Shown in pieces: positions 17,289 to 25,685 of a DNA stretch of 64,000 nucleotides. A program made the translations under genes and the position numbers. Source of the stretch: Occultella glacieicola (lineage in GTDB: Bacteria > Actinomycetota > Actinomycetes > Actinomycetales > Beutenbergiaceae); the NCBI RefSeq assembly GCF_004353825.1, contig NZ_SMNA01000005.1, forward strand, positions 186,001 through 250,000, in the 5' to 3' direction. Numbering within the stretch: the stretch's first letter is position 1; the number at the start of each line of letters is the position of its first letter. Below the pieces are notes generated by a model. That model was not told where the DNA came from, ran no database searches, and saw only the letters and a program-made list of their open reading frames with translations.

Positions 17289-18578
17289 CTACGCGGCGAG
17301 CCCGGGCAGCTCGTCCGGGCCAGCCGGCTCGGGGCTCGGGTCGGAGGGGTCGGTGGTCGCGTCCGTGGTGGCGATCTCGGTCGGGCCGGAGGTGCGCCCC
17401 AGCACCAGTACCGCTGCGCAGCCGAGCAGCACCACGCCGGCGCTGACCATCACGAGGCGGTAGTCCACCACGGTGATCAGCGCGGCCCCGGCCGCGATCG
17501 ACGCCAACTGCGGCAGCGTCATGGCCAGGTTGGTCGCGGCCGCGGTGCGGCCCTGCAGCCGCGGCGGGGTGAGCCGCTGCCGGGTGGTGATGAGCGCGAC
17601 GACCAGCCAGGGCACACAAATCCCGGAGATCGCGATCGCGACGACCGCGACCGGCAGCAGCGGGACCGGCAGCAGGTCCGCGGCGAGCCCGCAGGCGGCC
17701 AGGCCGAGCCCGAGCAGGGCCACGCCCACGGTGCGGGCCGGGCCGAGCCGGCGCAACGCCGTCGCCGAGGTCAGGCCACCCACGATCGCGGCGCCGCCCT
17801 GGATGCTCATCAGCACGCCGAAGAATGCGGCCTCCATGCCCAGGCCCTTCTCCACCACCTCGAACAGGGCGCTCTCGAACACGCCGAGCACCCCGAAGGC
17901 GACGGCGGTGACGAGCACGATCCGAGCGAGCAACGGGACGCTCGCCACATGCCGGAAGCCGGCGGCGGCCTCCGCCCAGAACCCGGCGCGGTCCTCGGCC
18001 GGTTCCGGCGTGGACTCGACGACGCGGACGGTGAGCAGGGCGAGCGCGGTCAGCACCAGGATCGCGGCCACCCCCAGTCCGAGCGCTCCGCCGCCCCAGA
18101 GGACATAGAGCCCGGCGCCGATCGCCGGGGTGATGATCCGCAGGCCCTGGTCGATCGTGGACAGCAGCGCGTTCGCGTTGTCGAGGTGTTCATCCGGGAG
18201 CAGGTCGCGCAGCAGCCCCGACTGGGCGGACCCGTTCAGGATCCCGAGCGCGCCGTACGCGAACGCGACCAGGTACAGCATCCAGAGGTCACCCGGACCG
18301 TTGACGAGCACGAGAGACGCGGCGACCACAGCACCGGCAAGGTTAGCCACGATCAGGAGCGAACGCCGTCGGACCCGGTCGGCGAGCAGGCCGAGCAGGG
18401 GCGCCGCGAGGGCCGGTGCCCCGAGCGCCAGGAACACCAGTCCGGCCGCTCCGGAGCTTCCCGAGATGTCCTTCGCCCAGACGGCGAGGGTGAGGAAGAG
18501 TGCACTGTCGGCGAGGTTGCCGATGGTCCAGGCTCCGAGCAGACGGCGGAACGTGGCGATGCGCAGAACGTCCTTCAT
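17289..18578 (-). CDS. MFS transporter (enterobactin/macrolide-exporter-like)
   Basis: 429 aa, about 12 membrane helices, with RIATFRRLLGAWTIGNLADS at the N-terminus and the loop LGLLADRVRRRSLL between helices 2 and 3, typical of the EntS/MefA-like exporter branch. The C-terminal 30 residues are hydrophilic (TTDATTDPSDPSPEPAGPDE). Its ATG overlaps the stop of the ArsR-type regulator gene (ATGA), so both form an operon and the exporter is probably controlled by that regulator. The substrate is unknown; drug or siderophore efflux is a reasonable guess. Confidence 0.88.
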   Translation of the reverse strand: MKDVLRIATFRRLLGAWTIGNLADSALFLTLAVWAKDISGSSGAAGLVFLALGAPALAAPLLGLLADRVRRRSLLIVANLAGAVVAASLVLVNGPGDLWMLYLVAFAYGALGILNGSAQSGLLRDLLPDEHLDNANALLSTIDQGLRIITPAIGAGLYVLWGGGALGLGVAAILVLTALALLTVRVVESTPEPAEDRAGFWAEAAAGFRHVASVPLLARIVLVTAVAFGVLGVFESALFEVVEKGLGMEAAFFGVLMSIQGGAAIVGGLTSATALRRLGPARTVGVALLGLGLAACGLAADLLPVPLLPVAVVAIAISGICVPWLVVALITTRQRLTPPRLQGRTAAATNLAMTLPQLASIAAGAALITVVDYRLVMVSAGVVLLGCAAVLVLGRTSGPTEIATTDATTDPSDPSPEPAGPDELPGLAA

Positions 18579-19159
18579 GATGCTTCTCCGTCGTCGGTCT
18601 CGGTCGGCTGCCCGGGCTCGGGCACCAGGTAACTCGTGGCGAAGACCCGGACGAGTTCACCGCCCTCGGGGCGTGTCTCCGGGTTCTCCCAGCGGGGCAC
18701 GTAGCGCATGATGATCTCGCCGATCTCGTCACCGATCGCCCGGGCCTCCTCCGCGGTGACGTAGATGGTGGCGCCGGACTGGAAGAGCTTGCCGCGCCAG
18801 GCCTCCGGGGCGGTCGCGTGCTGCGCGGCCTTGATCCGGGAGGTCTCCCACTCCACGAACGTGGCCCCGAGGGCGCGGCTTGCGGCCTCGGCCTCCTCGT
18901 CCGGCCCGTAGTCGTCCCAGCTCTGCTCGATGTCGAGCACCCGCCACGGGCGGTTCCGGCCGGTGTGCCCCGGCGCCCGCTCGATATAGCCGAACTCCGC
19001 CAGGGTGCGCAGGTGGAACGAGCAGTTCGACGGCGTCGAGCCGGTGAACGCCGCGAGCTCGGTCGCGGTGGCCTCGCCCTCGATGGCGAGCCGTTCGAGC
19101 AGCGCGAAACGCAGCGGGTGCGCGAGGGCTCGCATCGCCCGGGGATCCTCGATCTTCAT
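18575..19159 (-). CDS. ArsR-type winged-HTH regulator
   Basis: 194 aa. The N-terminal winged HTH (RAMRALAHPLRFALLERLAI, then ATELAAFTGSTPSNCSFHLR and TLAEFGYIERA) is followed by an about 110-residue C-terminal domain without metal-site cysteines clustered as in ArsR/SmtB. This resembles the larger helix-turn-helix_20 regulators paired with MFS exporters. The ATG at 19159 is chosen because a more upstream one would cover the inverted repeat at 19178-19191. It likely represses its own operon with the MFS gene. Confidence 0.87.
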   Translation of the reverse strand: MKIEDPRAMRALAHPLRFALLERLAIEGEATATELAAFTGSTPSNCSFHLRTLAEFGYIERAPGHTGRNRPWRVLDIEQSWDDYGPDEEAEAASRALGATFVEWETSRIKAAQHATAPEAWRGKLFQSGATIYVTAEEARAIGDEIGEIIMRYVPRWENPETRPEGGELVRVFATSYLVPEPGQPTETDDGEAS

Positions 19160-19177
19160 GCCGAGGACTCTAGACTT

Positions 19178-19191
19178 GAAAGTGTTCTTTC
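19178..19191. promoter_or_regulatory. Inverted repeat upstream of the ArsR-type gene
   Basis: GAAAG (19178-19182), TGTT, CTTTC (19187-19191); the flanks CTTG and CAAG extend the symmetry loosely. A further CCTTTCAG copy lies just upstream at 19200-19207. It sits within 20-50 bp of the regulator's start codon, a likely autoregulatory operator. Confidence 0.45.
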
Positions 19192-19213
19192 GCAAGAGTC
19201 CTTTCAGATCGGA

Positions 19214-20113
19214 TCAGCGTCGTCCGAGAACGACGGCGAGAAGATCGTCGATCACGGCCGACGGGCGCCATCCTCGGCGCCAGACCGCGTGCAGCGTCCG
19301 GGTCAGGTCCACACCGACCACCGGGACCGAGACGAGTCGTCGGTCGCGCAACTCCGCGGCCACCGCGAGTTCACTGATCACGGCCGGGTACGCACCGGAT
19401 GCGACCATCACCTTGACCGCGGCGTTGGAGTCGAGTTCCACGCCGGGGTCGAGTTCGCGACCGAGCGCCCAGCCGAGTGCATCCCGCGTGCCTGAGCCGG
19501 CCTCGCGCGAGGCCAGGCGAAGCTCCGCCAGTTCCTCGGCGTCGACCGGCCGGCGTCGCCGTGTGAGCGGGTGGCCGGGCGCGACGACCAGCACCAGTCG
19601 GTCGGCACCCACTCGTCGTCGGACCAGGTCCGTCGGCACCGTAGGCCCCTCGACGAATCCGAGGTCGATCTCTCGCCCGCGGAGCGCCGCGATCACATCC
19701 CGGGAGTTCGCCACCCGCAGGCGCACCCGGGCGTCGGGCTCCAGCGCCCGGAACCGCGCCAACCAGGTCGGCACCAGGTATTCAGCGACGGTCTGGCTGG
19801 CCGCGATGCTCACGTCGCCCTCGGTCTCGGCCGCCAGCGCCCGCGCCCCGGTGATGAGCACACCCGCTGCCTCCACGACGCCTCGCGCCCAGCCGGTCAC
19901 CATCCGGCCGTGCTCGGTGAGCTCGGCTCCCCGGCTGCGCCGGTCGAGTAGTTCCAGGCCGAGCCGACGCTCGAGGTGCCTGATCCGGTTGCTCGCCGAG
20001 GGCTGGGAGATCCGCTCGACGCGGGCGGCAGCGGAGATGCTGCCGTGGTCGGCGACGAGCACCAGGAGCCGCAATGCATCGAGGGTGACGCCGACGGGCG
20101 CGGTCGCGAGCAT
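19214..20113 (-). CDS. LysR-family regulator (YeiE/CysB-like partner of a YeiH transporter)
   Basis: 299 aa from the second of two adjacent ATGs; AGGAG lies 5 nt upstream of it. The N-terminal LysR HTH (TLDALRLLVLVADHGSISAA, then SQPSASNRIRHLERRLGLEL) precedes an effector domain (about 90-295) with DVSIAASQTVAEYLVPTWLA, the pattern of regulators sensing sulfur metabolites. It is divergent from a YeiH-type membrane protein, a pairing common in bacteria, so it most likely controls that transporter. A short palindrome lies between them. Confidence 0.9.
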   Translation of the reverse strand: MLATAPVGVTLDALRLLVLVADHGSISAAARVERISQPSASNRIRHLERRLGLELLDRRSRGAELTEHGRMVTGWARGVVEAAGVLITGARALAAETEGDVSIAASQTVAEYLVPTWLARFRALEPDARVRLRVANSRDVIAALRGREIDLGFVEGPTVPTDLVRRRVGADRLVLVVAPGHPLTRRRRPVDAEELAELRLASREAGSGTRDALGWALGRELDPGVELDSNAAVKVMVASGAYPAVISELAVAAELRDRRLVSVPVVGVDLTRTLHAVWRRGWRPSAVIDDLLAVVLGRR

Positions 20114-20132
20114 CATGACTCCTTTCCTCGGC

Positions 20133-20143
20133 CATAGCCTATG
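20133..20143. promoter_or_regulatory. Palindrome in the LysR/YeiH divergent promoter
   Basis: CATAGCCTATG (CATAG-C-CTATG), followed at 20145 by CTATAG and then ATATCT. The AT-rich patch in otherwise GC-rich DNA lies 20-45 bp from the LysR start, fitting a LysR recognition box and an overlapping promoter. Confidence 0.45.
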
Positions 20144-20205
20144 ACTATAGATATCTCCAGAGCCGGTAGCTACCGCATCACGGTGGAGCGCAGCAGGCTG
20201 GTGCG

Positions 20206-21264
20206 GTGCCGCCCTCCCCCACGTCGTCGCCTCCTCGCCGATGGCAACGCTCCCGTGTGCCGGGCCTGGTCCTGAGCGCGACGATCGCGACGGCCGCGAC
20301 CGCCGTCGGGCAGTTCGCGCCGCTGCTCGGCGGCCCTGTGGTCGCGGTTCTGATCGGCGGGTTCGTGGGCGCATGTGTACCGCGGGTCGCCCACCATCCG
20401 GCGGTCGGGCCGGGACTGACGACGGCGGGTCGAGTCCTCCTGCAGTGCGCGGTAGTGCTCCTCGGCGCACAACTCTCCATCCGACAGGTCCTCGAGGTCG
20501 GGGTGGAAGCGCTGCCGGTGATGATCGGTACCCTCGTCGCCGCGCTCGTCGGCGCGGCGTTCCTCGGCCGGCTACTGCGCGTCGATTCCGACCTGCGCAC
20601 CCTCATCGGAGTCGGCACCGCGATCTGCGGCGCGTCCGCGATCGCCGCGGTGACCCCGGTGCTGCGACCGGCAGGCACGAAGGTCGCCTATGCGCTGTCC
20701 ACCGTGTTCGTGTTCAACATCGCCGCGGTGCTGGTTCTCCCGCCGCTCGGGCACCTCCTGGGCATGAGTCCGGCGGACTTCGGGCTGCTCGCCGGCACTG
20801 CGGTGAACGACATGTCGTCGGTGGTAGCCGCGGCCACGAGCTTCGGCGACGACGCCGCGGACACCGCCGTGGTGGTCAAACTGACCCGAACCCTCGCGAT
20901 CATCCCCATCGTGGCGGGCGTGGCCGCGCTGGTCGCCAGACGGGACCGCCGTCACGCCGCTTCGAAAGACCCGCGCGATCCGGCGCCGCCTTCGCTGTGG
21001 CGCCTGGTGCCGTGGTTCCTGGTGGGCTTCCTGGCCATCGCAGGACTCAATGGACTGGGCGTGATCCCGGCGGCCGCGCAACCGCCGATCGCGACCATCG
21101 CCACCTTCCTGATCACGATGGCCATGGCGGCCATCGGCCTGGGAACCGACCTGCCTGCACTGCGCCGAGCCGGGGCCAGCCCGCTGCTCCTCGGCGGCCT
21201 CCTGTGGCTCATCGTGATGGGCACGAGCCTCGCCCTGCAGATTGCCCTGGTCGCGCCCGCCTGA
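20206..21264 (+). CDS. YeiH/UPF0324-family putative sulfate/organosulfonate exporter
   Basis: 352 aa from a GTG at 20206, with about ten membrane helices. Family landmarks are LIGGFVGACVP near the first helices, GTAICGASAIAAVTPVLR (the conserved glycine-rich GxAICGxSAI motif), FVFNIAAVLVLPPLGHLLGM and GTAVNDMSSVVAAATSFGDD. YeiH-type proteins are predicted sulfate or sulfite exporters; transport direction and substrate are established only for a few members. Regulation by the divergent LysR gene is likely. Confidence 0.88.
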   Translation: MPPSPTSSPPRRWQRSRVPGLVLSATIATAATAVGQFAPLLGGPVVAVLIGGFVGACVPRVAHHPAVGPGLTTAGRVLLQCAVVLLGAQLSIRQVLEVGVEALPVMIGTLVAALVGAAFLGRLLRVDSDLRTLIGVGTAICGASAIAAVTPVLRPAGTKVAYALSTVFVFNIAAVLVLPPLGHLLGMSPADFGLLAGTAVNDMSSVVAAATSFGDDAADTAVVVKLTRTLAIIPIVAGVAALVARRDRRHAASKDPRDPAPPSLWRLVPWFLVGFLAIAGLNGLGVIPAAAQPPIATIATFLITMAMAAIGLGTDLPALRRAGASPLLLGGLLWLIVMGTSLALQIALVAPA

Positions 21265-21333
21265 GCCGGAGCCAGTTGGAATCAGTGCCCGAACCACCCT
21301 CGCGGGGCCACCCCCGCCTCCATACTTGACCGG

Positions 21334-22617
21334 GTGAGGAGTCTACGAGTTGTCCTGGCCGGCGCCGCGATCGGTAATGGCAACCGGGGGGTCGAGGCAC
21401 TCGGCCGATCCGTTGCCGACGCCATCGAACGCGACGCGCCGGGAAGCCGGCTCACGATCCTCGATGACGGTTGGGGGATCCGCACCGATGCCACGAGCCG
21501 CTACCCGGGGGCGACCGTGGAGTACCTCGGCGTCCGGCTCTCGCGACGTTGGCATCGGCCCGAGAGCTGGGCACAGATCCGCCTCGCCCAACGCGTGGCG
21601 CCGCGGCTGAACCCAGCGGCCCGTCGATTCGCCGAGGCTGATGCGATCCTTGACATCTCGGCAGGCGACAGTTTCACCGACCTCTACGGTCCAACCAGGC
21701 TTGCCTCCGTCTCAGAACCCAAGGAGGCCGCGCTCCGAGCGGGCCGGCCACTCATCCTTTTGCCTCAGACGTACGGCCCGTTCACGACCACGGACGGGCG
21801 AAAGAAGGCCGAACGACTCGTCCGCGCGTCGACGCTCGCCTACGCGCGCGACGAGTGGAGCTACGCCCAACTGCTCGACCTCGCTGGACCGGACGCCGAC
21901 ACGTCCCGGCTCCGTCGGGGCGTCGACGTGGCATTCGCACTCGAACCGCGGGAACCCGGCGGTGAGACGGTGCGATCCTTAGCCGCCCTGGACGGCGAGG
22001 TCGTCGCCGGCGTCAACGTGAGCGGCCTCCTGCGCGACCGGGTCGGTCATGAACGCTTCGGTCTCGCCGGGGACTACATCGAGACGATGACGCGCTTGGT
22101 CCAGCGCCTCGTCGGCGACGGCGCGCGCGTGGTGTTCGTGCCGCATGTCCACCTGCCCGGTGGCGCCGGCGAGAGCGACGTCGCCGGCATTGAGGCGGTC
22201 CGCTCCCGACTCACCGAAGCAGAGGTTGCCCGCACGACCATGGTGCCGGCGGCCCTCGACGCGGCCGAACTGAAATGGTGCATCTCCCGGATGGACTGGT
22301 TCGTCGGCAGCCGGATGCACTCCACGATCGGTTCCCTCTCGACCGGAACCCCGACATTCGGCTACGCCTACAGCGACAAGACCCAGGGTGTCTTCGAGAG
22401 TTGCGGCATGGGGTCGCAGGTGGCCGATGCCCGCAGGATCGCGGGCGAGGAGGCCGTCGCCGAGATGACGGCATCCTTCGCCGCCCGCTCCCGGCTGCGG
22501 GACCAGTTGGCGCGGGACATGCCCGCGGTCGTCGAGGAGTCGCAGGGTCAACTGCGCGATGTCCTGACCGCCGTGGCGGGCTGGTCCAGGTCCGACGCCG
22601 TGAACGTGATCGCGTGA
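21334..22617 (+). CDS. Polysaccharide pyruvyl transferase family protein
   Basis: 427 aa from a GTG at 21334. A GT-B-like fold opens with RVVLAGAAIGNGNRGVEAL. Later come ILDISAGDSFTDLYG, LPQTYGPFTT and the C-terminal WFVGSRMHSTIGSLSTGTPT, which holds the R/H motif of the CsaB/WcaK group (GxRxH). These enzymes add pyruvate ketals from PEP to sugars, giving the polymer negative charge. It is first of a four-gene forward operon whose genes overlap by 4 bp or nearly so. The pairing with the following FrhB-like gene is common in EPS clusters. Confidence 0.9.
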   Translation: MRSLRVVLAGAAIGNGNRGVEALGRSVADAIERDAPGSRLTILDDGWGIRTDATSRYPGATVEYLGVRLSRRWHRPESWAQIRLAQRVAPRLNPAARRFAEADAILDISAGDSFTDLYGPTRLASVSEPKEAALRAGRPLILLPQTYGPFTTTDGRKKAERLVRASTLAYARDEWSYAQLLDLAGPDADTSRLRRGVDVAFALEPREPGGETVRSLAALDGEVVAGVNVSGLLRDRVGHERFGLAGDYIETMTRLVQRLVGDGARVVFVPHVHLPGGAGESDVAGIEAVRSRLTEAEVARTTMVPAALDAAELKWCISRMDWFVGSRMHSTIGSLSTGTPTFGYAYSDKTQGVFESCGMGSQVADARRIAGEEAVAEMTASFAARSRLRDQLARDMPAVVEESQGQLRDVLTAVAGWSRSDAVNVIA

Positions 22618-23849
22618 ACTCCCGTCTCGACAGCATCGATGCCGTGGTCGACGCGCACCTGTGCACGGGGTGCGGCGTCTGTGCGTACCTGCGTCCGGAC
22701 GCCTTGCGGATGACGGACGTCGACGGCGTCGGGGTCCGCCCGCTGCCGATCGTCGGCATCACGTCCGGGGTTGCAGGAGACGCGCTCGCCGCCTGCCCTG
22801 GGCGCGCACTCCAGCACGACGAGGAGGCCCTCGCGGACGCCCCGTTCGGCGGCGAATGGGGGCCGATCCTCGACCTATACGAGTGCTGGGCAACGGATCC
22901 TGAGGTCCGGCACCGAGGGTCCTCCGGTGGCGTCGTCAGCGCTCTGGCGGCCCACGCCGTGACATCGGGTGCCGCCGTCGGGGCTCTGCAGGTGCAGGCA
23001 CGAGCGGATGCGCCACTGTTGAACGAGACCCGTCTGAACCGCACCTACGCCGATATCGTCTCGGCCGCAGGGTCCCGATACTCGCCGGCGAACCCGTGCG
23101 AGCGCCTCGATCTGGTCGAATCCGCCGAGGGCCCCAGTGTGGTGGTCGGCAAGCCATGCGACATCGCAGCGACCCGCGCAGCGGCACAGCGACGCCCGGA
23201 ACTGGCCGAGAAGGTGGGCCTGACCATCGGGATCTTCTGCGCCGGGACCCCTTCGACGGCCGGCACGGCTGACCTCGTCCGTGGCCTCGGCATCGACCCG
23301 ACGGAGGTCGAGCGACTCGACTACCGAGGTGAGGGTTGGCCCGGCGAGTTCCGGCTCCGGACCCGCTCGGGCGAGACCCGTTCGCTCAGTTACGCGGAGT
23401 CATGGGGATCGCTGACCAAACGGCGCCAGTGGCGATGCATGATCTGCCCCGATCACACCGGCGAGTTCGCCGACCTCTCTGTTGGTGACCCCTGGTACCG
23501 GCGAACCGAGGGTCAGGACGGCCGTTCGCTCGTCGTCGTGCGGACCGAGCGCGGCCGGGCGGCGCTGCTGCGAGCGCTCGCCGATGGAGCAGTCGAGGGC
23601 GGCCCCCTCCCGCTCGAGAAGTTGCCGGCGTCACAGCCGAGCCTCGAGACGACCCGAGGAGCCTTGTGGGGACGGCTGCTCACCTTACGGCTGGCCCGAG
23701 TGGGCACTCCCCGCTATCGCGGGCTCCCGACCTTCCGCCTGTGGCTCAAGCTCGGTCTGAGCGAGAAGTTCTCGTCGTTCGCGGGCACCGTGCGCCGGAT
23801 CAAGGTCCGCGGCCTGCGCCGCCCCGAGTTCATGCGAGAGGAGCGCTGA
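22614..23849 (+). CDS. Coenzyme F420 hydrogenase/dehydrogenase beta-subunit (FrhB)-like Fe-S protein
   Basis: 411 aa; the GTG overlaps the previous stop (GTGA). A 4Fe-4S-type motif, HLCTGCGVCAYLRPDAL, is followed by the FrhB domain with RGSSGGVVSALAAHAV, VVVGKPCDIAATR, IGIFCAGTPS and RCMICPDHTGEFADLSVGD. In EPS clusters such proteins always accompany pyruvyl transferases and are thought to act as flavin/Fe-S redox partners or as sugar-modifying enzymes; the actual reaction is unknown. Cytosolic. Confidence 0.87.
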   Translation: MNSRLDSIDAVVDAHLCTGCGVCAYLRPDALRMTDVDGVGVRPLPIVGITSGVAGDALAACPGRALQHDEEALADAPFGGEWGPILDLYECWATDPEVRHRGSSGGVVSALAAHAVTSGAAVGALQVQARADAPLLNETRLNRTYADIVSAAGSRYSPANPCERLDLVESAEGPSVVVGKPCDIAATRAAAQRRPELAEKVGLTIGIFCAGTPSTAGTADLVRGLGIDPTEVERLDYRGEGWPGEFRLRTRSGETRSLSYAESWGSLTKRRQWRCMICPDHTGEFADLSVGDPWYRRTEGQDGRSLVVVRTERGRAALLRALADGAVEGGPLPLEKLPASQPSLETTRGALWGRLLTLRLARVGTPRYRGLPTFRLWLKLGLSEKFSSFAGTVRRIKVRGLRRPEFMREER

Positions 23850-23850
23850 C

Positions 23851-24696
23851 GTGTCACATCGGGCAGACATCCTGATGATCACCTACAAGAGCGCGGGCTA
23901 CCTGCACCTCAGCCTGCCGAGACTGCTGGAGACGCTCGGTGAGCGGGACCGGGTCTGGCTCTGGCACAACGGCGACGACGAGGCCACGATCGAGGCACTG
24001 CGGCCGTTCACCACAGACTCCCGCGTGCACCGCTACCATCACAGCCGCGAGAACGTGAAGCTCCGCGAGCCCACGACGTGGTTGTGGCAGGAGTCGTCCG
24101 CCCGGTTCGTGTCGAAGGTGGACGACGACTGCCGCGTGGCTCCGGGCTGGATCGACACATTCGCGGACGCGCACGAGGCCAACCCGCAGTTCGGCGTCGT
24201 CGGGAGCTGGCGACACCCGGATGAGGACTTCCGTCCCGAACTGGCCGAGAAGAAGATCGAGACCTTCCATGGTGGCCATCGGTTGATGCGCAACCTGTGG
24301 GTGCAGGGCAGTGGCTATCTCCTGTCGCGAGATCTGGTCGACACGCACGGTTACCTCGGCCCGCAGGAGTCGTTCACCGGCTACTGCATCCGGCTGGCCC
24401 GCGGGGGCGCCGTGAATGGCTTCTACTACCCGTTCGTCCCCGAGGATCACATGGACGACCCGCGGTCCGAGCACACGCTCATCCACACCGACGAAGACCT
24501 TCGGCAACGAATGCCCCTCTCCGCTCAGGCCAACGGCGTCAACACCGTCGCCGACTGGACGGCGCAGCTCGTGCAGAGCGCCGCCGTGTTGCAGAGCGCC
24601 TCGCTCGATCCGAGGGTCTACGGCGGCTGGCGGAAGAAGGTGAAGTCGGCGCAGAAGCGGTTACGGACGATGACGGGCAGGCCGGCCCAGTGGTGA
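23851..24696 (+). CDS. GT-A-type glycosyltransferase
   Basis: 281 aa, starting one base after the FrhB-like stop. The N-terminus ADILMITYKSAGYLHLSLPR is a GT2-like nucleotide-binding start. SKVDDDCRVAPGWIDTF carries the metal-binding DDD-type motif (about residues 87-92). FVPEDHMDDPRSEHTLIHTD is near the acceptor side. No membrane segments. It probably adds one sugar of the EPS repeat unit on the cytosolic face. Confidence 0.82.
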   Translation: MSHRADILMITYKSAGYLHLSLPRLLETLGERDRVWLWHNGDDEATIEALRPFTTDSRVHRYHHSRENVKLREPTTWLWQESSARFVSKVDDDCRVAPGWIDTFADAHEANPQFGVVGSWRHPDEDFRPELAEKKIETFHGGHRLMRNLWVQGSGYLLSRDLVDTHGYLGPQESFTGYCIRLARGGAVNGFYYPFVPEDHMDDPRSEHTLIHTDEDLRQRMPLSAQANGVNTVADWTAQLVQSAAVLQSASLDPRVYGGWRKKVKSAQKRLRTMTGRPAQW

Positions 24697-25685
24697 CCCC
24701 GGAGCGGGTGCCCGCGCCGCCGTCGAACGAGCCCGGCGGGGATGGCTCTGAACCTGACGTTGTCGTCATCGCGGTGACCTACAACGCAGCGGACATCATC
24801 GAGGCCTTCCTCCGCGCACTTCCCGACGCCCTCCGTGGCATCGACTCCACGGCCGTCACCATCGTCGACAACGCCTCGATCGACGGCACGGCCGAGCTGG
24901 TGGAGGCGATCGCTCCCTGGGTCCGGCTGGTCAGGTCGGATGCCAACCTGGGTTACGCGGGTGGGATCAACCTCGGCTACGCCCGAGGACTTGGCACGCG
25001 AGGCACGTACATCCTGAATCCTGACGCGGTCCCCGCGGTGGGCAGTGTTCGGGTCCTGCTCGATGTGATCGAGGCCGACCCCACCGTCGGCGTCGTCGTC
25101 CCGAGGATTCAGAACGCCCAAGGAGGACTCAAGTTCTCACTCCGGCGCGAACCCACCCTGCTGCGCGCCGTGGGCGAGACCGTTCTGGGCGGACATCGCG
25201 CGGCCCGCTTCGCTCCCCTGGGCGACATGATCCGCGACCCGGCCGCCTACCACGAAGGCGCCACGGCCGATTGGGCGACCGGCGCCGCCATGTTCCTCTC
25301 CCGGCGGGCCATCGACGAGGTCGGGCTCTGGGACGAGCAGTTCTTCCTCTATTCGGAGGAGACCGACTACGCGCTCCGGATGCGGGATCTCGGCTACCAC
25401 CTCCACTTCACACCGAGAGCAACAGTCCAGCACCCCGGCGGGGACATGAGTAGATCCCCCTACCTGTGGAGCCTCGTTGCGACCAGCAGGATGCGCCTGT
25501 ACCGGAAGAGACATGATCCGCTCCGGTCAGCGAGTTACTGGCTAGTTCAGGTCATCAACGAAGGAGCACGCGCCTCTCTCGGCAGGCCTACCCATCGCGC
25601 GGCGTTCCGCGCGCTGATGGGGATTGGCGGAGACCCGCGTGAGGACCGGCCGGACCCTCGGGTTCAGACCGTGAGCGACGCCTAG
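24693..25685 (+). CDS. GT2 family glycosyltransferase (rhamnosyltransferase-like)
   Basis: 330 aa from a GTG overlapping the preceding stop (GTGA). The domain begins VVVIAVTYNAADIIEAFLRA, with VDNASIDGT, the metal-site region LNPDAVPAVGSVRVLLD (NPD in place of DxD, as usual for WbbL-like enzymes), DWATGAAMFLSRRAIDEVGL and DEQFFLYSEETDYALR. It is predicted to add a deoxyhexose to the lipid-linked repeat. Its stop overlaps by 4 bp the stop of the convergent asparagine-synthetase-like gene. Confidence 0.9.
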   Translation: MTPERVPAPPSNEPGGDGSEPDVVVIAVTYNAADIIEAFLRALPDALRGIDSTAVTIVDNASIDGTAELVEAIAPWVRLVRSDANLGYAGGINLGYARGLGTRGTYILNPDAVPAVGSVRVLLDVIEADPTVGVVVPRIQNAQGGLKFSLRREPTLLRAVGETVLGGHRAARFAPLGDMIRDPAAYHEGATADWATGAAMFLSRRAIDEVGLWDEQFFLYSEETDYALRMRDLGYHLHFTPRATVQHPGGDMSRSPYLWSLVATSRMRLYRKRHDPLRSASYWLVQVINEGARASLGRPTHRAAFRALMGIGGDPREDRPDPRVQTVSDA

